Positions 47,836 through 57,252 of a stretch of DNA of 64,000 nt are shown piece by piece. Made by a program: the position numbers and the translations under genes. Positions within the stretch are counted from its first letter, which is position 1. Each line of letters begins with the position of its first letter. The DNA is from Streptomyces thinghirensis (GTDB taxonomy: Bacteria > Actinomycetota > Actinomycetia > Streptomycetales > Streptomycetaceae): contig JAKFGP010000013.1 in NCBI GenBank assembly GCA_021502835.1, forward strand, positions 124,001-188,000. Direction: 5' to 3'. The notes under the pieces are model-generated. The model made no database searches. It had not been told where the DNA came from and saw nothing but the letters and a program-made list of their open reading frames with translations.

Positions 47836-48024
47836 ACCCAACGGCGATGCCCTGGGGAGAGGTTGCGCCGCACGTTCGTTCTGCATATGCACGAACGGCT
47901 GGCCAAAGGGTGACCGGAGGCGACAGTGGCCAAGAATTTCGCTGCGCGGCGCCCGGCGCCGTCGCCGAGCCGACGTCGGGGGCGCGGGGGAAGCGGGTTC
48001 CGCTCGATGCTGAAGACTGACGCC

Positions 48025-48586
48025 ATGGAGTTCTTCTGCTACCACCGCGACAGGCCCGGGTCCGTGGCGCTACGACACGGAGTTGCTGGAAAGAGCACTG
48101 GTCCTACATGGACCGCTACTCCAGGGAGATGATCGCCCGCGCCCGACCCTCACCGGTGACGGCAAGGGCGACGGCGATGTACCCACGGGTAGCGTGCACA
48201 TCGTCGACCTTCCGGATGCCGCCGCTGCCCGTGAGTTCGCTCTCGGCGAGCCCGGCTACCAGGCAGGTGTGTACCGCGACGTGCTGCTGCGCCGGTGGCG
48301 CAACGTCTTGGGGCGCACCATTGGGACTTTCCCGGGGGGCCGAAGCGGCGGCGACAGATATCTGGTGCTCGGCCTCGGCACAGGTCGGGCCGCCGACCTC
48401 GCGGTGCCGCCCGACCAGGACGAACTGATCGCGTACGGCCCCCTGCTGTCCGACGACGGCGTCAGCTGGCTGGGTACGGCGGTGCTGATGCGGGCACCGG
48501 ACCCGGATGCGGCACGTGCCGTCCTCACGGCGGACCGGTACGCCGACATCGAGGTTCACACCTGGCAGTTCGGCGGGCGGTCGTGA
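48025..48586 (+). CDS. YciI-like protein
   Basis: MEFFCYHRDRPGSVALR begins at 48025, and a corrected frame continues into SYMDRYSREMIARGPTLTGD. VPTGSVHIVDLPDAAAAREF and GEPGYQAGVYRDVLLRRWRN complete a first YCII ferredoxin-like unit. A second similar segment follows (RYLVLGLGTGRAADLAVPPD, LIAYGPLLSDDGVSWLGTAV, DIEVHTWQFGGRS). About 186 codons, so it may be a two-domain YCII protein. No reaction is known for these. Two frameshifts near 48070 and 48140. Followed by a terminator hairpin. Confidence 0.8.
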
Positions 48587-48590
48587 TGAA

Positions 48591-48616
48591 CGGCGGCGGC
48601 GAATCCACCGCCGCCG
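48591..48616. terminator. Hairpin between convergent YciI and DoxX genes
   Basis: CGGCGGCGG (48591-48599) and CCGCCGCCG (48608-48616) form a perfect 9-bp stem around an 8-base loop, just after the YciI stop. Confidence 0.6.
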
Positions 48617-48689
48617 CCGTCGACCACGGCCGACCTCATCCTCGAAGCGCCTCACGCCCGGTGTCGGTGGCGAGGCGCGTGCCGTACGG

Positions 48690-49135
48690 CTACGAGAGGC
48701 GTCCGGTCACCGGCTGTGCGGCGTCCGGAACGGTGTCGCCGCGGCGGAGGAGTCCCGACAGGGACAGGGAGCCCGGTCCGAAGAAGACCAGCAGCAGGAA
48801 CCCCCAGCAGAACAGCGCCGGGGACAGGCCGCCGTTCTGCAGGGGAAGAGCCCGTCCTGCTGGTGCTCGGTGAAGTAGGCGAAGGCCATGGTCCCCGAGC
48901 TGGAGGAACGCCGCGCCAGCGTCGCCGCGCCGATGAGCACCAGGGCGCCGGCGGTTCGATGACTCCGGCGTACCAGAAGGGCCAGTCACCCGTGGTGCCG
49001 GCCGGCCGGTTCAGTAGCCCGAAGACCGTGGCGGCGCCCTCGCTGGTGGAACAGCAGGCCCAGGACGATGCGGAACAGTCCGAGGACCAGGGGCTGCTGC
49101 CTGGCCAGCCGGTCGTTCAGGCGTGCGGTGCTCAT
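48690..49135 (-). CDS. DoxX-family membrane protein
   Basis: A small four-helix inner-membrane protein. MSTARLNDRLARQQPLVLGL, FRIVLGLLF, then GLLNRPAGTTGDWPFWYAGV, IELAGALVLIGAATLARRSS and the last helices LFPLQNGGLSPALFCWGFLL and LLVFFGPGSLSLSGLL. About 148 codons, as expected. The start ATG at 49135. Some DoxX proteins partner thiol or oxidative-stress enzymes, but no partner is next to it. Two frameshifts near 49040 and 48940. Confidence 0.82.
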
Positions 49136-49249
49136 CGGTGCGCTCTCCTCGAATCGGTGTGCGTCCCCGGACGACGCGGGCCGGGAGGGCGAGAGCCCTC
49201 CCGTACTACCTACGTGCGCGCGGGATGTTCGACTCAGAGAAGGGCGCCG

Positions 49250-49286
49250 TTGGTGGCGACGACCGTATTGACATGTTCGCCACCAA
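49250..49286. promoter_or_regulatory. 10-bp inverted repeat upstream of GH43
   Basis: TTGGTGGCGA (49250-49259) and TCGCCACCAA (49277-49286) are perfect reverse complements separated by 17 bp. They lie in the divergent gap between DoxX and GH43, 93 bp before the GH43 start. Either a transcription factor site or an RNA hairpin. Confidence 0.45.
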
Positions 49287-49378
49287 TCACGATGCTGAGC
49301 GTGCGTCTTCCATCGATGTAAATCAGACGCGTGGAAGTGGAGGGACATGTCGCCCCTGCCTGGACGTCCACCGGCGAA

Positions 49379-50452
49379 ATGGACCATGAAGCGCCCCCGC
49401 CGCGCCTCCGCGTCGTCGCGGCCGCGCTGTCCGGTGTCCTCGCCGTCGTGCTGCTCCTGTCGTCCGCCGGGTCCGCGCAGGCGGACCGGACCAGCCTCCG
49501 GGCCGCCGACCCCAGTGTGATCCGGGTCGGTGGCACCTATAGTCCCGGTGCAGTCCACCGGTGGCGGCCTCCGCGGTACGCCAGGCCGCGTCGACTGGCC
49601 GGTCTGGCGTCGGCACCCGCTCGGCAGGTCTGGTCGGACACCCGCGACCGCGGTAGGTGTGGGCCCCGAGATCGTGCGGGACGGCGGCCGCTACTACATC
49701 TACTTCACGGCTGGCCGACGAGGCGGCCCACCGGATGTACGTCATCAGCTCCGCCGCTCCGGACAGCGGGTACACCGCCGAGACGCGGCTGGCCCTGCCG
49801 GACGACAAGTGGGCCATCGACGGAACTCCTAGTTCACCTTCAACGGTCAACGCTGGTTCGTCTGGTCGGGCTGGGCCGGCGACACCAACGTCGAGCAGAA
49901 CCTCTACATCGCGCGAATGAGCAGCCCGACCACCCCGACCGGCGCGCGATACGTCATCTCGCAGCCGCGGGAGAGCTGGGAGCGGGTGGTCGGCAACCCG
50001 TTCATCAACGAGGGGCCCGAACCCGTCATGGACACTAGGCAGCTGCACATCGCGTACTCCGCCAACGGCAGCTGGAGCGACCAGTACTGTCTCGCCGACC
50101 TGAGACTGCGGGCCGGCGGCGACCCGACGCACGTGTGGGACTGGTACAAGTCAAACGGCTGTCTGTTCGGCTCGAACCGCGCGACCATGATGCCCGGCTG
50201 GGACCCGACACTGCACGTCGACGCGGCCCCGGCCACCACAGCTTCGTCCTGCTGCACGGCGACATCGCCACGAGCCCGCCCGCCGGCCCGAGGTTCCCCC
50301 TGATGTTCCACGCGGTGCCGACGGCCGTACTCGTGGAGAACCGGTACTGGTACACCGGCACCTTCTGCTGGTGGGGCGGCACCACCTACAGCCGCGCCAA
50401 CGTCCCCGGCCTCGACAACGACACCGGCTGGAGCCTCAAGTTCTTCGAGTAG
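49379..50452 (+). CDS. Secreted GH43-like glycoside hydrolase
   Basis: ATG at 49379 gives MDHEAPPPRLRVVAAALSGV and a hydrophobic signal core (LAVVLLLSSAGSAQA). The five-bladed propeller begins RAADPSVIRVGGTY with the catalytic-base Asp of GH43. EVWAPEIVRDGGRYYIYFTA (corrected) carries the next conserved block. WAIDGTLFTFNGQRWFVWSG, EQNLYIARMSSPTTPTGARY and NEGPEPVMDTRQLHIAYSAN follow, the last with the probable general-acid Glu (NEGPE). About 358 codons, ending SLKFFE at 50452. Typical substrates are arabinan or arabinoxylan side chains. Converges on the VWA gene. Frameshifts in the first 160 codons and near 50235. Confidence 0.83.
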
Positions 50453-50486
50453 GGCCACAGCGCCCGGCGCGGACCGCGACTCCTCG

Positions 50487-52092
50487 TCAGATCACACGGA
50501 AGAGGTCGGCGACGGCGTGCACGTCGGTGAAGTCCTCCACGGAACGCAGGTTGTCGCACAGGGCGTCGAGGACCGAGTCGGCCTCGGCGACGCGTGGGGC
50601 GCCGATGGCCACGCCGAAGACGCGGAAGCCCAGCAGATGCTTGGCGTCGTTCCAGCCGCGCATCCATTCCTCGGTGACGCCGCAGTCGTCGTCGGTGAGC
50701 ATCACGATGTCGCCGCGCCTGCGGGCGGCGTCGTTGAACTCCTCCGCCAGCAGTCGCGGGCCGCCGTCAGCGGCCTCTGGTAGCTGGTGCCGCCGCCGAG
50801 GAAGGTCTCCGCGAACTCGATGACCTGGGCGATGTCGGCGGGACCGGTCGGCCGGGAAGCGGAAGACCTGGAGCTTGTCGGCGGCGGCGAACAGGATGCC
50901 GACGAAGTCGCGCCCCGCATGGCGGGCCTGATCCAGCAGCGCCAGGGCGCAGGCCTTGGACCACGCCTCCGGGTGATCCCACCGGGCCCCGCCTCGTACA
51001 TGGAGTGCGAGGTGTCCACGCACGCGATGATCGCGCCCTGGCCGGTGGTCTGCTCTCCCTGGCTGTCGTAGAGCATCAGTTCTCCTGCGGCGCGCGCGCG
51101 CGGCGAAGACCGCGCGCAGCTCGGGCAGGCCGAGGTTGACCAGTTCGGAGGGGATGACGCGGGAGAGGTCGTCGCCGAGTGTGACGCCGACCAGCTCGCC
51201 GGTGGCGTTCTCCACCTTGCGGGCGCGCTCGCCGTCGGCCATCTGCCGGAAGCGGCCGATCAGTTCGGCCCATCGTGCGAGACGGCCGGTGCGCAGCCGC
51301 TCGGCGAGCCGGGCGCGCCGGCCGAACGGCATCCGCTCCAGCCTCGCCGGGGCCGACACCCCATGCCCGCATCAGCGTGGTCTCCTCCCGCGGACTCGGC
51401 GGCCTGCGAAGCCGCGTTCCGTGTGGCGGAGCGGATGCCGGGGACCGCGACCGCGAGGGCCTGCGCGGCGTCTCGGGGCGGCCTCCCGGCGCGGCGGCGT
51501 CGGCGGCCTCGATCGCCTGCCGTACGGCGTCGGCGTCCGGGACGGTATCGTCCTCGCCGTCCTCGGCGGCGGTCTGGAGCGCCTCGCCCACCGCGGCCGC
51601 GGCTGCCGTCGGCGTCCTGGCGGGCCTTCTTCGCCTGTTCCGCCTGGTCCTGCGCCTCCCGCGAGCCTTCCAGCATCCGGCGCAGTGCGGGGCTCTGGGC
51701 GAGTACGGCCATGGCGGCGGCGTAGGGGTCGCCGACCGTCTCCCCGGTGCAGTTCCGCGAACTCCGGTGAGTCCACCAAGGAGGTGATGGCCGGTGGTTC
51801 ACCAGCCGGGCGGGGTCCATCTCCGCGGCCGGCGACAGCCGCGGCCGGCCTTGTACGCGGCCAGGAACACGTCGGTCAGGAGGTCGGCGGTGTGGTCGTG
51901 GCGCTCCGTTCAGTTCCCCGGCCAGCTCGCGTAGCCCGGTCGACTGCTCGTAGGTGTCGCGCCATGCCATCCGGTCGAACCGGTCCGCGACCACGGCCGT
52001 GGTGTACCGCGTTGGCGCCGCAGGGAGGACAGGACCAGCCACTTTTCGGCCCGGCCTGCCCATTCGCCGAGGTTGCCCGGTGTCGCTTCCAT
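50487..52092 (-). CDS. VWA-domain protein (CoxE/ViaA-like)
   Basis: Partner of the MoxR ATPase upstream. The N-terminal helical region (EKWLVLSSLRR) is broken by frameshifts. RLAERLRTGRLARWAELIGR, DDLSRVIPSELVNLGLPELR and then IIACVDTSHSMYEAG form the start of the von Willebrand A domain; DTSHS is an intact MIDAS motif. Further on AETFLGGGTSYQRPL and DIVMLTDDDCGVTEEWMRGW continue the fold, ending DLFRVI at 50487. About 535 codons. It begins 20 bp after the MoxR stop, so the two form an operon. The arrangement is like RavA-ViaA chaperone pairs. Confidence 0.82.
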
Positions 52093-52112
52093 GGTCTCCG
52101 TCGCCCCGGTCC

Positions 52113-53330
52113 TCAGAGCTGGGCCTGCACCGTGCTCGCGTCCACGCCGAGGGCCTCGGTGAGGACGCGGGCGCGTACGGCGCGTTGGCGGCCGGTGACC
52201 CGGTCGATGGCGGCGGTGGAGCGGCCGGCGCTCGCCGCCTCCTCGCGCAGCTTCTCCAACTGCTGCCCCGCGATGGCGAGCTGGTTGTGGGCCTCTTGAT
52301 GACCCACTCGCTCAGTGCCTCGCGGGACTGCTCGGCCATGGCGTCGAGCTGGGCCTCCAGTTCGTCGATGGTGTCGGCGAGGTCGAGTGCCTCCTTGGCG
52401 TCGGGGTTGACCAGGTGCAGTACTCGCGTTCGACGGCCGGAGTTCGGCCGGGGAGTTCCAGAGCACGTGAGTCAGCACCGACAGGTCGGTCTCGATACCG
52501 CCGGGCGGCCGTCGAGGTACGCGGACGCCTGGAGCAGGCCCACCGCCTGCCGCCAGCGGCGATCGGATCGCCACGAGTTCCTTGCGGCGCAGGGCGGCCC
52601 GCAGCGTACAATACCCGCGTCCACGATCGCGTCGGGGACGTCCACGGTAGGACGGCTTCGGTCACGGCGTGCTGCAACGCGGCCAGTTGGACCGTTGTGC
52701 GTGCCGGTGCCGCGGTCGGCTGACGGCGGAGCGGACCAGCGAGGGCGAAGTTCGAGGGGTCTTCCAGGTACTTGGACTCGACCCGCACCAGCAGCCGGTC
52801 GTAGATCGCGGCCGAATCCCTTCGCTGGGCAGTTCGTTGCTCGCGGTGATGGCCCCGATCAGGGGCAGCGGATCGGTTCGCCGCCGCTCTCGGGATGGTA
52901 GATCCGCTCGTTCAGATAGCCCAGCGTCTCGTTGAGCGCGGCCGTGGAACACTTGAAGATCTCGTCGATGAACGCGACGTGCGCCGGTCGTGGCGCGGCC
53001 GTCGTAGACCTGGCGGTACTCGCCGCGGCCAGCGCGGCGACGTCGATGGGGCCGAACATCCTCGTCGGCGCGGTGAACTTCGACAGGAGGATCTCCAGTA
53101 GGACGCACCCTCGATCCTGCCGGTGAGCTCCCGGGCTTATCTCCGACTTCGCTGTTCCGGGTGAGCTTCAGCATCAACGAGTGCTGCCCGGCCAGGGCAG
53201 CGTCGTCGCCACCAGGGTCCGGCACCACGTCGGCACGCTCGTAGAAGCGGTCCGCCAGTCGCCGCTGATCGTCCGCAATCGCCGGCCGTGTCCTGCGCGG
53301 TCTGTGCCCGTGTGCGTCCTGTGGGGCCAT
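52113..53330 (-). CDS. MoxR-type AAA+ ATPase (RavA-like)
   Basis: An AAA+ chaperone ATPase. ATG at 53330 gives MAPQDAHGHRPRRTRP, then RRLADRFYERADVVRTLVVA and a Walker A region that reads PGTAKSEIARELTG after correction (53120-53165). MFGPIDVAALA, HVAFIDEIFKCSTAALNETL with Walker B FIDE, GYLNERIYHPESGGEPIRCP and LIGAITASNELPS (sensor 1) follow. The lid and a long helical end run to VLTEALGVDASTVQAQL at 52113. About 405 codons. Directly upstream of the VWA protein gene. Client proteins are unknown. Frameshifts near 52590, 52770, 52880 and 53150. Confidence 0.87.
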
Positions 53331-53453
53331 GGCCAACTCCTTGCGTCTGGCGGTCGATCGGGCCGTCAGGCCTGTCCTGTCCAGCTGAAGACCACGACTC
53401 GGGAAACTCCCGTCCGGTCAGGATCGGCCGGCCGGCCGCGAACAGGCGTAATT

Positions 53454-54170
53454 CTACGACCGCCCGCCCCGCCGAACGTGCCCCCGGCCGTCGTCGAGCC
53501 GGTCGGCCAGGTCGGCCAGGCCGTCGGCGTGGTCGAAGCGGTCCGAGGACGCGGGCGGTTCGCCGACGGGACGGGCGACGTAGGCGGTGCGCAGGCCGAG
53601 GTCCTGTGCCGCGCGCAGGTCCCAGGCGTGGGCCGCGACTATCAGGAGCCGTTCCGGCGGTCGTCCGGAAACGGTGATGGCCAGTTGGTAGATCGCCGGG
53701 TCCGGCTTGTACGTCCGGGCGTCCTCGGCGGACAGGGCCTGGTGCCAGCGCAGTCCGGCGTGGGCGTTGAGCTCCAGCAGCGCCGCCCGGCCGGCGTTGG
53801 AGAGCCCGATCAGCGGGAACCGTTCGGCGAGTCGGGCGAGGCCCGCCACGGTGTCGAGCCACGGAGCGGAGCTGCAGACCCGACTCGGCCAGCGCCGCCA
53901 CGGCCGTCGGTCGCCGACCCCGACGGCATCGGCGACGAGCCGGGCGGCCTCCAGGTCGAGCAGGTCGCTCGTGACGTAGGGGCGGGCGCCGGCGACGATA
54001 CGACGTTGCTCGCGGTCGACGTGCCGCTGCCAGCGGAGAAGCTGTTCTCGACCCCGGCGTCGTCGAGAGACGGGTCGAGCGCACGGATGCCGGCGCGGAC
54101 ACCGCCGGGTTCGTCGACGAGAGTGCCGGAGCACGTCGAACACGAGGGCATCGATCTCCAGGTCTGGCAT
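53454..54170 (-). CDS. Haloacid dehalogenase type II-like HAD hydrolase
   Basis: MPDLEIDALVFDVLGTLVDE (corrected) supplies motif I with the nucleophile Asp. RWQRHVDREQRRIVAGARPY and DLLDLEAARLVADAVGV form the cap. LARLAERFPLIGLSNAGRAA holds motif II Ser (LSN), WHQALSAEDARTYKPDPAIY holds motif III Lys, and LLIVAAHAWDLRAAQDLGLR holds the motif IV Asp. About 239 codons, the typical length for L-2-haloacid dehalogenases. Starts at 54170. Whether it dehalogenates or dephosphorylates cannot be told. Frame changes near 54040-54130 and 53880. Confidence 0.87.
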   Translation of the reverse strand: MPDLEIDALVFDVLRHSRRRTRRCPRRHPCARPVSRRRRGREQLLRWQRHVDREQRRIVAGARPYVTSDLLDLEAARLVADAVGVGDRRPWRRWPSRVCSSAPWLDTVAGLARLAERFPLIGLSNAGRAALLELNAHAGLRWHQALSAEDARTYKPDPAIYQLAITVSGRPPERLLIVAAHAWDLRAAQDLGLRTAYVARPVGEPPASSDRFDHADGLADLADRLDDGRGHVRRGGRS

Positions 54171-54296
54171 GTGAGCGTCTCCTGTATGAAGCAGGGGCGG
54201 AAGAGTGTCTGTGAGGCTAACCTCGGCGGGGAGTTCGAGACCACGGTGAACCGGCTGACGACTGACGAGGAAATCGTCAGCCGGCCGCTCCGTCGG

Positions 54297-55258
54297 CTAC
54301 GGCGTGGGGCCGAGGTCGCCCCGGAGGACGGTCTGGATGATCGGGGGGCCGGCCCCAGAGGGCCAGGAGTTCGTCGACGACGGCCCTGACGGGCGCCACG
54401 TCCCGGTCATCGTCACCGTGCACCTTGACGGCGGCGGCCGACAGGCCGCGCGGGACGGCGTCCGCGTCCAGGAGGACGCGCCATTCCTCCGGACCGATCT
54501 CCAGGTACTCCAGGGCGGTGAGTTCGGCGATCTCCAGCGGATCGGCGAGCGTACCGGGGATAGGCGACGAGGGTCCTCAGCCGGGACAGTCCGAAGACCG
54601 GGGCGAGGCTGAGCGGCTCGGCGTCCCACACGCCGATGGACAGCACCTCCAGGCCGGGGTGCGCGGCGGCCTCGATGCTGGGCAGGCTTCCGGATGTTGA
54701 CGTGGGCGACGGCACGGCGGCCGGTCCTCGTGCGCGAGCCGCCACGAAGGCTCGCCGAGCCGATCAGGCGGATCACCAGGTCGGTGAGGAAGTCCGCGAC
54801 CAGTGAGGCGCCGACGTTCTCCTGTGGCCGATCGCGATGATCTGCCGAGTGTCCCGCTCGGGCCGGGCGTCGTCAACCGCCAGCCGATCCCCGCCGCCGT
54901 TGTCCCCGAAGACGAGCCAGCCGGGTGAGCCGGACCAGCCCTGCACGGCGGCGTGGGGCGGAGTGACGACCGCCTCCATCGCCGCGAACGTCCAAGAACA
55001 ACGGCGGGACGACGCGTCGGCGATGTACACGTCGTCCAACGGGAAGGAGTTCACAGCCGACCCTGCACATTCCCGCGCCGGTGTCGCCATGGTCGTCGCC
55101 CCAGTCCTCCACCGGGACCGTGTCACCCGGTAGAGGGCCTTGAGCTCCTCGGGCAGGGCGAAGCCGAGGCGCGCCTTCGGCACCCGCGATCTCCGCCTCG
55201 GTCGCGCCGACGGCGTCGGGCAGCCACTCACGGAGGTCCGCTCCAGCAGCGCCGGGTC
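54297..55258 (-). CDS. SUKH (SMI1/KNR4)-domain protein with LRR-like C-terminus
   Basis: The SUKH fold begins LREWLPDAVGATEAEIAGAE, followed by LGFALPEELKALYRVTRG, the family's W/E-rich lead, and VVTPPHAAVQGWSGSPGWLV with FGDNGGGDRLAVD, a near-universal SUKH block. A C-terminal region of about 130 residues, IEAAAHPGLEVLSIGVWDAE and LSLAPVFGLSRLRTLVAYP, has a leucine-repeat look and ends VLRGDLGPTP at 54297. About 320 codons. SUKH proteins often serve as immunity proteins against contact-dependent toxins, but no toxin is adjacent. The start is not clear because it joins the previous frame near 55240. Confidence 0.7.
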
Positions 55259-55714
55259 TCAGCGGAAGCGCTCGGCAACCGCCAGGCAGCCGGTCGGGAA
55301 GGCAGCGCCAAGGCTGTGGCACGGCACCTCGACCAGGAGGAGCGCGCCCGGATGCGGGGCTAGTCCGGACTCCGTGGCGGGACTGCGCGCCAGCAGGCGG
55401 ATCGCGGTCTCCCCGGCGGGCACTATCTTCGTCGTGAACGAGATCTCGTCGATGCCGGCGGCCACGAGCGCGTGACGCACCCGCTCCACCGCCTCCGCCT
55501 CGTTCCGCGTGTCCGCTTCCTGGACGGCCCCGCCCACTCGGGGACGCCTGTCGTCGCAGAGGCAGACTCCAACTCTGTCGGCCGATGCGTCCCGTCAGCG
55601 CGCAGCGGCGAGGACGCGGTCGTTCTCGCGTGCCGCCGTCGCGCAGAAGGCCGCAGTACGGACGCGCAGGTAGAAGTCGTGCACCGAGTTCGGAGAAGGG
55701 TTCCGGTCAGCCAT
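55259..55714 (-). CDS. Hypothetical protein or N-terminal part of the SUKH gene
   Basis: ATG at 55714 starts MADRNPSPNSVHDFYLRVRT and AAFCATARENDRVLAAAR, which then shifts frame. VGGAVQEADTRNEAEAVERV, RHALVAAGIDEISFTTKIVP and TAIRLLARSPATESGLAPHP follow, ending LAVAERFR at a TGA at 55259. About 150 codons if joined. No domain is recognised. The next frame leads straight into the SUKH domain, so this may be its N-terminal part in an undamaged sequence. The TGA is supported only as written. Confidence 0.5.
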
Positions 55715-55769
55715 GCGCAGACCGTACGCGGGGCCACTCGACATCGAAGCGCCAGGGCCCCGCGAGCCG

Positions 55770-56941
55770 TCACTCCTGGCGCAGGCTCACCACCAGGTCA
55801 CGGCAGACCGTGGGTGTCGTGCAGGTGATGGAAATGCTCTCCCCAGCGGGCCGCGGAGACCGGGGCCGGGCCAGCCACCTTCCGCCCGCGTTCCATGAGC
55901 CGGCCGAACCGGTGCTCCTCCTCCAGCAGGACTCGACGTACGTGGCCGGGCTCCTCCTCCTGCCGGAAGTGGTCGAGGGTGTGCGAGACCAACTCCGTCC
56001 GGCAGGTCGCCCAGTACCGCTGAGGGTCAGTCCCGCCACAGCACGGTGAGAACTCGTCGCCCAGCAGGCGCCGCAGCATCATAACCCCGGCCCGTGTTGG
56101 CCGGGCGCATCCCCCGTCGCCGACGATCACGACGGCCGACGGAGGTGGTCGTTGACCAGGCGGACGACGGTTCGTCCAGTGGCCACAGGGACGGCACGAC
56201 ACGCCGCCGGGGGTCGAAGACGTCGCACTCGAACACCGACGACTTGCCCTGCAGCAGCGAGGCGAGGCGCCCAGGCCCAGCCCGGTGTCGACGTTGCGCT
56301 GGGGAAGCGGTACGAGGCGGCCGTCGTCAAGGCGACGGTGGCGCATCATCACGTGGTTCCACACTTACACCCAGCGGTCGTCGCGGGTGGGCGTCGACCG
56401 GGGTGGGGTGTCACCGCTCCACAGGAACATCTCGAGTCGGGCACCGCAGGCCGGTCGGCCCGTTCGACCACCAGTTGTCCTCCACCGTGAGTTCCACGGG
56501 CACGCCGCGCTCCTGCCACAGGCGCAGAGAGTCAGTGTCCGGTCCTACCTGGTCGTCGCCGCCGTAGACGGTGGCGTGCAGCAGGCCCGGATCGACACCC
56601 AGTCCCTCGGTGAGCAGCCTGTAGCCCAGTCGAGACCCGCGAGCCGTCGTAGTCGCCCAGTGACCAGGTGCCGAGCATCTCGAAGACCGTCAGGTGGGTG
56701 CTGTCGCCGACCTCGTCCAGGTCCGTGGTGCGCAGACAGCGCTGCATCGCTGACCAGCCGCCGGCCCAGTGGGTGGGGGCGGCCTTCCAGATAGGGAGTG
56801 ATGGGGTGCATGCCGGAGGTGGTGAACGGCACCGGTGCCGCCGGGCGGCAGCAGCAGTGTCGATCCGCTGATCCGGCGATGACCGTGTTCCTCGAAGTAC
56901 TCTGACGAACGTGCGGACGATGCGCTCGCTGTGTTCGCCAG
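55770..56941 (-). CDS. Short alanyl-tRNA synthetase paralogue (catalytic core only)
   Basis: Class II aminoacyl-tRNA synthetase core. [20 protein letters not shown] and motif 1 [19 protein letters not shown] (corrected) open it; [20 protein letters not shown] followed by [13 protein letters not shown] is the AlaRS motif 2 block. [22 protein letters not shown] reading and [20 protein letters not shown] with [14 protein letters not shown] (motif 3) follow. Helical tRNA-acceptor region segments VNDHLR, NTGRGYVLRRLLR and [20 protein letters not shown] end it. About 390 codons against about 880 for full AlaRS; editing and C-Ala domains are missing. An AAGGAGG site at 56947-56953 sits before a CTG at 56941, probably a damaged start. 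Upstream lie a terminator-like hairpin and an Ala-rich leader ORF. Confidence 0.85.
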
Positions 56942-57028
56942 GGTGACCTCCTTCGCGTAGCAGCGGGAGAGGCACCGGACAGCAGGACCGCGTGGTCGTC
57001 ACTCGGAGGCGAGGACGTCGGAGTGTCA

Positions 57029-57066
57029 CAGAAAACCACCGGCGGGCCGTTTCCGGTCGCCGGTGG
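57029..57066 (-). terminator. Attenuator-like intrinsic terminator in the AlaRS-paralogue leader
   Basis: Read on the minus strand, CCACCGGCG (57066-57058) pairs with CGCCGGTGG (57044-57036) as a perfect 9-bp stem. The apex is a further CCG/CGG helix capped by a GAAA tetraloop, and the hairpin is followed at once by TTTTCTG. It lies 14 bp after the leader ORF stop and about 95 bp before the synthetase start. A U-tract terminator upstream of a coding region in this GC-rich genome suggests transcription attenuation. Confidence 0.7.
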
Positions 57067-57079
57067 GGAGAGAAGAAGG

Positions 57080-57148
57080 TCAGGCGGCGGCAACCGGCGA
57101 GCTGGTCGCTCGCGCGGTCGCGGAGATGGTTCGGCCGATGACGTTCAT
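57080..57148 (-). CDS. 22-codon Ala-rich leader peptide (candidate)
   Basis: A short ORF from the ATG at 57148 to the TGA at 57080. Six of its 22 residues are Ala, three of them (GCC GCC GCC) immediately before the stop, and three GCG Ala codons lie in the middle. CCGGTTGCCG at 57097-57088, overlapping the first of the final Ala codons, can pair with CGGCGACCGG at 57062-57053 in the terminator's 5' arm (10 bp with one G-U), a possible antiterminator. No good ribosome site precedes the ATG, which weakens the call. The ORF's link to an alanyl-tRNA synthetase paralogue is what makes the Ala codons meaningful. Confidence 0.45.
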   Translation of the reverse strand: MNVIGRTISATARATSSPVAAA

Positions 57149-57252
57149 GCCGACGAAGGTAACGCGTGTTCCGGTGCGGAGCACGCGATTGACCAGGGTA
57201 CGAAGCGGTCAGGATCGGAGAAGCACCTGGGCCGGGGCAGCCCATACCTTCG

